A stretch of DNA of 64,000 nucleotides, from contig NZ_CP034447.1 in NCBI RefSeq assembly GCF_003952485.1, positions 5,594,501 to 5,658,500 on the forward strand. Reading direction: 5' to 3'. The translations under genes and the position numbers were made by a program. Position 1 is the first letter of the stretch; each line of letters opens with the position of its first letter. This document shows, piece after piece, positions 58,668 through 64,000 of the stretch. Origin of the DNA: Mesorhizobium sp. M1E.F.Ca.ET.045.02.1.1. GTDB lineage: Bacteria > Pseudomonadota > Alphaproteobacteria > Rhizobiales > Rhizobiaceae. The notes below the pieces were generated by a model. The model was not told the DNA's origin. It searched no databases and saw only the letters and a list, made by a program, of their open reading frames with translations.

Positions 58668-59489
58668 ATGGAAACAAGCGAAAAGCGCCAGCGCGGGCGG
58701 CCGCGCGCTTTCAATGGTCCGTCCGAGGCGACGTCCGTGCAGTCGCTCGACCGGGCGCTGCGCATCCTGGCGATCGTCGCCGACGCCAGCGGGCTGTCCT
58801 TGAGCGAGATCGCGGCGCGCAGCGGGATTGCCGCCTCCACCGCCTACCGCATGCTGACGACGCTGGAGAACCACGGCATGGTCGAATTCGACACGACCGA
58901 CCAGCTTTGGTCGATCGGCGTCGAGACCTATCGCATGGGCGCTGCCTTCCTGCGCCGCAGGAAACTGGTCGACCGCGCCCGCGTCGTCATGCAGGAATTG
59001 ATGGAGAAAACCGGCGAGACGGCCAATCTCGGCGTTGCCGAGGACGATTGCGTGGTCTTCGTCAGCCAGGTCGAGACGCATCAGGCGATCCGCGCCTTCT
59101 TCCGGCCGGGCACGCGCAGTTCCTTCCATGCTTCGGGCATCGGCAAGGCGGTGCTGGCGCATCTCGAGCCCGAGCGGGTCGCCGCCATCCTGCGCAAGGC
59201 AGGCCTGCAGCGCTACACCGACAAGACGCTCTCCGACATCTCGGCGCTGGCCCACGATCTGGCGACCATCAAGCATCGCGGCTGGTCGGTCGACGACGAG
59301 GAACGCCATCCCGGCATGCGCTGTGTGGCCGCCGCCATTTTCAATGAGTTCGGCGAGCCGATCGGCGGCGTTTCGGTGTCCGGCCCAACCGTTAGGGTGA
59401 CGCCTGAGCGCCTTGCCGAGATCGGCCCGCTGGTGCGCGAGGCCGCGGCCGAGGTGACGAAGATGATCGGCGGCGCAAGAGCCGATTGA
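58668..59489 (+). CDS. IclR-family transcriptional regulator of the glyoxylate operon
   Basis: 273 residues from the ATG at 58668 (METSEKRQRGRPRAF). The HTH is SLSEIAARSGIAASTAYRMLTTLENHG. The effector domain includes GETANLGVAEDDCVVFVSQVETHQAIRAFFRPGTRSSFHASGIGKAVLAHL, and a Cys in HPGMRCVAAAIFNEFGEPIGGVSVSG. IclR, AllR and BhcR of this family sense glyoxylate, which fits the divergent gcl operon. The long in-frame upstream extension crosses the operator region and gcl and is rejected. Confidence 0.92.
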   Translation: METSEKRQRGRPRAFNGPSEATSVQSLDRALRILAIVADASGLSLSEIAARSGIAASTAYRMLTTLENHGMVEFDTTDQLWSIGVETYRMGAAFLRRRKLVDRARVVMQELMEKTGETANLGVAEDDCVVFVSQVETHQAIRAFFRPGTRSSFHASGIGKAVLAHLEPERVAAILRKAGLQRYTDKTLSDISALAHDLATIKHRGWSVDDEERHPGMRCVAAAIFNEFGEPIGGVSVSGPTVRVTPERLAEIGPLVREAAAEVTKMIGGARAD

Positions 59490-59521
59490 TCAAGAGAAAA
59501 TCGCTCCGCGATTTCTCGCGG

Positions 59522-59878
59522 TCATACGCCCGGCAGCGCGCTCTTGGCCGCTATGTCGAAGAAATCGAGCAGGATGGCCAGTCCGACGCCGCTGGCTGTG
59601 AAGATGAGGCCGGCGATGAATATCCGGCTGGCGCGGTCATGAATGATGCGCTGCAGGGATTTGATGTCGAGCAGGATGGCGAGCGCCCGCATCTGCAGGG
59701 CAATGCCGACCAGGATCGGCACGACGGCAACCAGATGATAGGTCTGCCATGGAATCGGGTTGGCCGCCCAATGGGTGATGAAGCCCAGCGAAAAGGCCAG
59801 CAGGATGCCGACGATGGTGACGGTGCCGTTGCGGAAAACCGGTTCGACCAGATCTTCTTTCGGGTCCTGCTCGTCCAA
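59522..59878 (-). CDS. Small integral membrane protein, 118 aa
   Basis: Unrecognised family. Three or four hydrophobic helices: TVTIVGILLAFSLGFITHW, TYHLVAVVPILVGIALQMR and ASRIFIAGLIFTASGVGLAILL. The N-terminus is acidic. The start is TTG at 59878, chosen because GGGGAGGG lies 6 bases upstream and no ATG fits. Convergent with iclR, and upstream neighbours are unrelated, so no functional clue. Confidence 0.72.
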   Translation of the reverse strand: MDEQDPKEDLVEPVFRNGTVTIVGILLAFSLGFITHWAANPIPWQTYHLVAVVPILVGIALQMRALAILLDIKSLQRIIHDRASRIFIAGLIFTASGVGLAILLDFFDIAAKSALPGV

Positions 59879-60002
59879 GCCACCCTCCCCTCGATTGGCG
59901 GTCGAGGGATAGATTAAACGCTCGCAAAATCGCTGTACACCGTCGGCTGCTTGGGACTTGACCGTCTTGCCGCGGCGTTTGAAGGCATGCGAAAGGGCAT
60001 GG

Positions 60003-60416
60003 ATGCGGAAAACGCTTCAGCTTTTGCTCGCCGCTTCACTTTGCGGATGCGTGGCGGCGACACCTCGACCGGATGCCGGCGGCCAGCACGTCGATCCCAT
60101 TGCGGTCTCGCCCATCCCGATCTCGCTGGCCCTGGAAGAGATCATCACGACCGGCATCCGCCAGCGGCTGAAAAACCCAATCTCCGCCAGGTTCGGAACG
60201 ATGCTCGCTGGCGAACGCGCGTTGAACGGTCGCCACGAGATCGTGGTGTGCGGCTCCGTCGAAGACAAGACCCCTTCCAACGACGAACCTTTCCTTGCCA
60301 AGGTTTACCCGGATGCCGGAAACACCTTCGAACTCGTCGCGCTGGGCGATGAAACACCGAATGTCGGCGACGCCTGCCGCCTGGCCGGATTGCCGATCGA
60401 GCCCAAGAAATCTTGA
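60003..60416 (+). CDS. Putative lipoprotein, 137 aa
   Basis: Starts MRKTLQLLLAASLCGCVAA, a lipoprotein signal with lipobox SLCGC; Cys16 would be acylated. The mature chain has no family I recognise: LALEEIITTGIRQRLKNPISARFGTM, then VVCGSVEDKTPSNDEPFLAKVYPD, with two cysteines that may pair. The ATG at 60003 gives the cleanest signal. Confidence 0.78.
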   Translation: MRKTLQLLLAASLCGCVAATPRPDAGGQHVDPIAVSPIPISLALEEIITTGIRQRLKNPISARFGTMLAGERALNGRHEIVVCGSVEDKTPSNDEPFLAKVYPDAGNTFELVALGDETPNVGDACRLAGLPIEPKKS

Positions 60417-60431
60417 GCGATCAAACAAACG

Positions 60432-60454
60432 AAAAAGGGGCCGCGAAGGCCCCT
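60432..60454 (-). terminator. Rho-independent terminator after the BA14K gene
   Basis: Stem AGGGGCC and GGCCCCT with a 5-base loop; the minus-strand continuation is TTTTTCGTTTG. Lies about 90 nt past the BA14K stop codon; it may also weakly terminate the convergent lipoprotein gene. Confidence 0.75.
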
Positions 60455-60494
60455 CTTCCGGTTACCGAGACGGTTCCCCTCCTCTTGTTTTTAC

Positions 60495-60538
60495 GCAATT
60501 CCGGACGGAAAACCGCTGCACACTTTTCCTGGAATTGC
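60495..60538. repeat. Palindromic intergenic repeat (GCAATTCC arms), imperfect copy
   Basis: Outer arms GCAATTCC and GGAATTGC with internal GGAAAACCG and CACTTTTCC. Related to the perfect copy at 5399-5440 (shared GCAATTCC...CGCTGC...TTTTCC...GGAATTGC). It ends two bases before the BA14K stop codon. Confidence 0.75.
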
Positions 60539-60540
60539 TC

Positions 60541-60855
60541 TCAGAGGCGGCAATAGTGCGGGTAGCCGTCGTAGCCGATATAGGTGTCCGAGCCCGGATC
60601 GTAGCTGGCGTAGCGGGCCAGGCAGCGGCGGACATGCCAAGAACCACCGCCGTATTCGTCGACATAGACCGGCTGCGGCTGCTGCTGGGCAAGCAGGCTG
60701 CCGAGGACGAAACCGCCGACGCCGGCGGCGATGCCGATGCCGAGCTCGCGGCGGTGATGATGGTCAGAGGCGGCCGAGGGCTGGACGGTGCCTGCCAGAG
60801 TGCCGGCAGCAACGGTGGTGGCGATGAGGGTGGAAACGAGCGTGCGCTTGAACAT
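60541..60855 (-). CDS. BA14K-family secreted protein
   Basis: 104 residues from the ATG at 60855 (MFKRTLVSTLIATTVAAGTLAG), a signal peptide ending near PSAASDHHHRR. A glycine-rich hydrophobic helix (ELGIGIAAGVGGFVLGSLLA) is followed by the BA14K C-terminal motif HVRRCLARYASYDPGSDTYIGYDGYPHYC. The family is named for the Brucella 14-kDa immunoreactive, lectin-like protein and is frequent in Rhizobiales. The in-frame extension upstream is not used. Confidence 0.9.
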   Translation of the reverse strand: MFKRTLVSTLIATTVAAGTLAGTVQPSAASDHHHRRELGIGIAAGVGGFVLGSLLAQQQPQPVYVDEYGGGSWHVRRCLARYASYDPGSDTYIGYDGYPHYCRL

Positions 60856-60997
60856 GATGATCTCCTTGGTTTCGTGACCGAGGCGATCCATCCGCCTCTT
60901 GACCGTCTGTCGCGGCGACCCGGAAAAAGGTTCGAGGATTTTTTTCAGATTTTTTCGCGAAACCGGAAGCGGCCGGTCTTTCAAGGCTCGCGCCTTC

Positions 60998-61099
60998 TAG
61001 TGAGTAGGGATTGGTGAGTAGTCAGTAGCATGTGTAGTCAGCATCAGCGCCGGCCGAGCCCCCTACTCACTACTGCCTACTCACTACTGCCTACTCACT
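60998..61099. repeat. Hairpin of GAGTAG/CTACTCACTACTGC direct repeats
   Basis: Left arm TAGTGAGTAGGG, GGTGAGTAG, TCAGTAG units; right arm three CTACTCACT units separated by ACTGC. The arms are complementary around a GC-rich centre. It ends 5 nt past the stop codon of the 55-aa membrane protein. Third member of the family at 12308 and 54676, with a shifted unit sequence. Confidence 0.8.
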
Positions 61100-61103
61100 C
61101 TTT

Positions 61104-61271
61104 TCACCCCATCCCCGTGATATGGCGCAGCCAGAACGCCAGCACGATGAACCCGACGATGGTGGCGACGCCGGTCCAGTCGATATTGGCTTTCTTCAGA
61201 TCGCTGATGGCCTTCACCAGGAGAAGCCAGGTCACCACGATGAGCGGCAGGATGATGACAAATCTGATCAT
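61104..61271 (-). CDS. Small membrane protein, 55 aa
   Basis: MIRFVIILPLIVVTWLLLVK, a linker SDLKKANIDWTGVA, then IVGFIVLAFWLRH: two membrane helices. No known family recognised. The ATG at 61271 is chosen because the nine codons upstream are polar. Sequence character and the repeat immediately at its 3' end support a real gene; no functional context. Confidence 0.62.
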   Translation of the reverse strand: MIRFVIILPLIVVTWLLLVKAISDLKKANIDWTGVATIVGFIVLAFWLRHITGMG

Positions 61272-61422
61272 GCGGCACCCCGTTCGATGCGATTGCACCT
61301 GACGAAGATGTAGGAAGCGGCGCGGCGCATTTCAGCACGCCGGCTAAGCCACGGCATCCATCAGCAACCCAAAACGGAGTTTTGTCTTTACTGGCGCACG
61401 AAATGTGCTACCGGAGCCCCGT

Positions 61423-61498
61423 GCCCTTGTAGCTCAGCTGGTAGAGCAGCGGTTTTGTAAACCGAAGGTCGCGGGTTCGATCCCTGCCGGGGGCACCA
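61423..61498 (+). tRNA. tRNA-Thr (TGT anticodon)
   Basis: 76 nt with encoded CCA. Acceptor arms GCCCTTG and CGGGGGC (two G-U pairs), D arm TAGCTCAGCTGGTAGAGC, anticodon loop TTTGTAA giving TGT, T loop TTCGATC. No duplicated 3' end was seen nearby. Confidence 0.96.
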
Positions 61499-61573
61499 TC
61501 CTTCGCTCTTCGAGCTTCGGATGGCAGGCCACCCGAAGGTCGCTAGACGTGCGAACGGACCAAAGCGACCTTG

Positions 61574-62137
61574 CTACGAGGCTGTTGCAACTTCGCCGGC
61601 GGCTGTTCCACCGAACGTATTCCTTACCCTCACCGACTTGAACACATAGGCAACCCAGATCCCGGTCAGAACAAATCCGGCGATAGGTGCTGCCAGCGCA
61701 TCTCCCGCGAGAACCTGGCTGATTGGTGCGCCTAGAATCGTTGAGGTCCAAACAGCGTCGAGCGCGAACACAAATGGGATCGCGATCCACTGGTACAGGA
61801 ATAGCTGTTTGAAACGAGGGCTCCGCCGTAGCATTGCGACGAGAACAACCAATTGCAGCAGTGTAAACCCCAGCAACAGCACGATTTCGCCACAGACGGC
61901 CAAAGGGCCATTAGGTAACGTCATGAGCTGCCGGTAACCCTCACTCGAGGAAAACAGCTCGGCCAGCGTGCGGAACGGCGCCAAGGTCTGGCCGATTGCC
62001 AGCAGCATCAACCAGCCTCCAAATCCCACTAAGTCGCCTGGATTCTGCGACGGCTTGGCCGCCGAGCGGACGGCAAAGAAAACAGGCACACCGACCAGCA
62101 GCAGAACGATTGCCCAATGCCAGATGGAAAATTGCAT
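61574..62137 (-). CDS. DUF2569-family membrane protein
   Basis: 187 residues with four to five membrane helices. DLVGFGGWLMLLAIGQTLAPFRT matches the DUF2569 start (GGWLxL...), and a later segment PRFKQLFLYQWIAIPFVFALD follows the family pattern. Function unknown. Its base composition is lower in GC than its neighbours and it abuts the tRNA-Thr 3' side, which may indicate acquisition. Confidence 0.78.
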   Translation of the reverse strand: MQFSIWHWAIVLLLVGVPVFFAVRSAAKPSQNPGDLVGFGGWLMLLAIGQTLAPFRTLAELFSSSEGYRQLMTLPNGPLAVCGEIVLLLGFTLLQLVVLVAMLRRSPRFKQLFLYQWIAIPFVFALDAVWTSTILGAPISQVLAGDALAAPIAGFVLTGIWVAYVFKSVRVRNTFGGTAAGEVATAS

Positions 62138-62347
62138 CCAACCCCTCCCTCAAGATGCCCTTCTAGGTTGTAGCAGATCTCAATTTCAACTCAAGAGGCA
62201 ATCTCGGGGAGTAAAGCGCCGCCTTCGCGGTCCAAGTGACGAAAGTCGTCCGATAGCCGAAACCAGAGCAGGCTTCGAACCTGGCGCTGCCGGCAAGACC
62301 CGTCGCCCTATATTTCCGGCAAGATGCTATTCCGACTGGATGCTGCC

Positions 62348-62548
62348 ATGTCGCGAACACTGATCGTCATTGGTCTCAGCATGGTCGCCATAGGCCTGCT
62401 GTGGCCCTGGGTGACCCGGATCGGCCTTGGCAGGTTGCCCGGTGACATCGTGATCGAGCGTGAGAACTTCAGACTCTACGTTCCCATCACCACCGGAATA
62501 CTGATCAGCGTCGTGCTCTCGGCGATCCTATGGCTGATCAACCGTTAG
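62348..62548 (+). CDS. DUF2905-family small membrane protein
   Basis: 66 residues from the ATG at 62348. It follows the DUF2905 pattern: SRTLIVIGLSMVAIGLLWPW, then IGLGRLPGDIVIERENFRLYVPITT and a second helix ending LINR. Two membrane helices with a conserved loop. Function unknown. Confidence 0.87.
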   Translation: MSRTLIVIGLSMVAIGLLWPWVTRIGLGRLPGDIVIERENFRLYVPITTGILISVVLSAILWLINR

Positions 62549-62577
62549 GGGATGCTCCGGCCCTCGCCTCGATCGTC

Positions 62578-63192
62578 TCACATCCCAATCGCCGCCACCA
62601 AGATCCTGTTCTGCCTTCGAATCGCCGCGCGCAGGTCCGGTATCTTCGCCTCATCTCTCTTCACGAACTCGATGAACATCATGTTCATGTTGTTGAAGAT
62701 CAGCTCGCCCACCGCCGGGCCGTCGATGTCTGACCGCACCAGGCCGATCTCCTGCAGCCGCGCGATCAACGCCCGGATCTGCTCGGTCAACTCACGGTCC
62801 AGCGCGGTATAGGCCTGGCCGAACGGGCTGTCGGGCAATTGCGTCGAGATCGCCATTGCCTGCCGCCACATCTCCTTGCTCAGATAATTCAGCGAGTGCT
62901 CGATATAGATGCCGATCAGCGTGTCGAGCGCGTCGCCGACATTGGCGGGCGGGCTGGCGACCACGCCTCGCCCGGCATTGAGCACCTCGTTGACCTCCAT
63001 CGACACGATGGCGCCGAGGATGTCGCCCTTGTTCTGGTAGTAATTGTAGATGGTGCCGATCGAGACCTCGGCCTGCGCGGCGATCGCCTCGATCTTGGCG
63101 CCTTCATAGCCGGCTTCGCGAAACAGCGAGGTGGCCGCATCGATGATGCGACGGTGCCGGTCCGCCTTCTGTCGTTCGCGCAATCCGCTCAT
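62578..63192 (-). CDS. TetR-family transcriptional regulator
   Basis: 204 residues. The HTH is IIDAATSLFREAGYEGAKIEAIAAQAEVSIGTIYNYYQNKGDIL. The C-terminal ligand domain is helical with no recognised subfamily. It is divergent from the ABC substrate-binding gene at 63285 with a 26-bp operator-like dyad between, so it probably represses that transporter and itself. Confidence 0.92.
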   Translation of the reverse strand: MSGLRERQKADRHRRIIDAATSLFREAGYEGAKIEAIAAQAEVSIGTIYNYYQNKGDILGAIVSMEVNEVLNAGRGVVASPPANVGDALDTLIGIYIEHSLNYLSKEMWRQAMAISTQLPDSPFGQAYTALDRELTEQIRALIARLQEIGLVRSDIDGPAVGELIFNNMNMMFIEFVKRDEAKIPDLRAAIRRQNRILVAAIGM

Positions 63193-63219
63193 ATCGGCCT
63201 CTCTGCCACAAAATCATAA

Positions 63220-63245
63220 TTGACTCAATTTTAGAATTGGTTCAA
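63220..63245. promoter_or_regulatory. Candidate TetR operator between the regulator and ABC genes
   Basis: Inverted repeat with 11-bp arms TTGACTCAATT and AATTGGTTCAA around TTAG (9 of 11 positions symmetric). It lies in the 92-bp divergent gap, overlapping TTGAC-type -35 elements for both directions, the expected place for autorepression. Confidence 0.7.
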
Positions 63246-63284
63246 CTTTTCCGTAAGAAGCCAGCAAGGCAGGGAGAACACTCG

Positions 63285-64000
63285 ATGACCGCCAATGCCC
63301 GGAATCCGCTTTCCACCCTGAAGTCCCGTCTCGGAGCCGCTTGCGCGGCCGCGGCGCTGCTCATCGCAGCGGGCGGCGCTCGGGCCGCCGATCTCAACGC
63401 GCTGATCTGGTGCGATCACTCCGATCCGGCGCTGCTGCAGCCCTTCGAGGAGGCCAACAACGTCAAGGTCAACGTCAAGGAATTCGAGGGCACCGGCGCC
63501 GGTCTCGCCATCGTCGAGCAGTCGCAGCCCGGCGACTGGGACGTGATGGTGATCGATTCCATCGACGTTCCGCGCGGCGTCGAAAAAGGCCTGTTCGAGC
63601 CGTTGCCCGAAGACAAATTGCCCTTCGCCGACCTCTTCGCGGAAGTGAAGATGGACAAGTCCACCGTCGTCAACGGCAAGCGCTACGGCATCACCGAAAA
63701 GTTCGGCTACAACACGATCGGTTTCAACAAGACCAAGGTCGATCCGGCCGACATGCAGTCGCTGGCGTCGCTCACCGGCGACAAATACAAGGGCAAGATC
63801 GCGATATACGACTATTATCTGCCGGTGATCGGCATGGCGGCTTTGGCCATCGGCAAGAAGACGGCCGATCTCACCGAGGCCGACCTTCCCGCCCTCAAGG
63901 CCGAGCTCCTCAAGATGAAAGCCAACGCCAAGCTGGTCGGCGAAGTCACCGCCAGCCAAACCGCTTTGGCCACCGGCGAGGTCGACATCCTTGTCGGCGG
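63285..64000 (+). CDS. Polyamine-type ABC transporter substrate-binding protein (N-terminal part)
   Basis: Runs off the right edge after 238 codons. A signal peptide (AACAAAALLIAAGGARAADL, cut about residue 35) is followed by LNALIWCDHSDPALLQPFEEANNVKVNVKEFEG, then DWDVMVIDSIDVPRGVEKGLFEPL and KRYGITEKFGYNTIGFNKTKV. This is the layout of PotD/PotF-like extracellular solute-binding proteins (family 1/spermidine-putrescine group). The ligand may be a polyamine or another cationic or amino-acid-like compound. The permease and ATPase genes presumably follow outside the window. The ATG at 63285 follows AGGGAGAACACTCG. Confidence 0.87.
   Translation, partial: MTANARNPLSTLKSRLGAACAAAALLIAAGGARAADLNALIWCDHSDPALLQPFEEANNVKVNVKEFEGTGAGLAIVEQSQPGDWDVMVIDSIDVPRGVEKGLFEPLPEDKLPFADLFAEVKMDKSTVVNGKRYGITEKFGYNTIGFNKTKVDPADMQSLASLTGDKYKGKIAIYDYYLPVIGMAALAIGKKTADLTEADLPALKAELLKMKANAKLVGEVTASQTALATGEVDILVG

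Overview
The window is one end of a high-GC (low-60s percent by eye) alphaproteobacterial chromosome segment. Gene content and order point to the Rhizobiales, most likely Mesorhizobium or a close Phyllobacteriaceae relative. Supporting signs are the short EF-Tu (391 aa), a BA14K-family protein, the adk-secY overlap, the order rplQ-degP-rarA...rluC, and rhizobial-type intergenic palindromes. The genus is an inference; the order is well supported.

Layout. 1-2.0 kb: start of a probable ATP12 chaperone gene, an EamA transporter and rluC. 2.2-7.1 kb: accessory block with DUF779, aldehyde dehydrogenase, a GAF/Fis-type regulator without an ATPase domain, an Asp/Asn beta-hydroxylase homologue and a Gly/Asp/His-rich secreted protein. 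7.2-10.0 kb: rarA and degP. 10.2-28.8 kb: the fused alpha, spc and S10 ribosomal operons followed by tufA-fusA-rpsG-rpsL, all on the minus strand. 29.7-31.7 kb: a small insert (hypothetical, aldose 1-dehydrogenase, O-methyltransferase). 31.8-43.9 kb: rpoC, rpoB, rplL, rplJ, rplA, rplK, nusG, secE. 44.2-46.9 kb: a probable small island at tRNA-Trp carrying a secreted alpha/beta-hydrolase and a LysR regulator. 46.9-53.8 kb: YdjM-like protein, group II truncated globin, a tandem ClpP-like secreted protein, tufB, an EamA transporter, GlsB and YidB-like proteins, tRNA-Gly and tRNA-Tyr, then rlmB. 54.7-59.5 kb: the glyoxylate carboligase operon gcl-hyi-glxR with a divergent IclR regulator. 59.5-64 kb: small envelope proteins, tRNA-Thr, a DUF2569 protein, a DUF2905 protein, and a TetR regulator divergent from an incomplete polyamine-type ABC substrate-binding protein.

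How it works together. The core (10-43.9 kb plus tufB and three tRNAs) is transcription and translation machinery in the ancestral order tRNA-Tyr, tRNA-Gly, tuf, tRNA-Trp, secE, nusG, rplKAJL, rpoBC, rpsLG, fusA, tuf, rpsJ onwards. Accessory genes sit at a few breakpoints of that order. The gcl operon converts two glyoxylate to glycerate through tartronate semialdehyde.

The most interesting signals are the tRNA-Trp mini-island bounded by a degenerate copy of the tRNA 3' end; a family of hairpins built of 7-8-base direct repeats lying at gene 3' ends, one of which supplies both stop codons of a convergent gene pair; the tandem ClpP-like protein whose second domain has lost its serine; and clear operator-like palindromes at the gcl/iclR, TetR/ABC and aldehyde dehydrogenase promoters. 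No rRNA operon, CRISPR array, transposase or integrase was seen.
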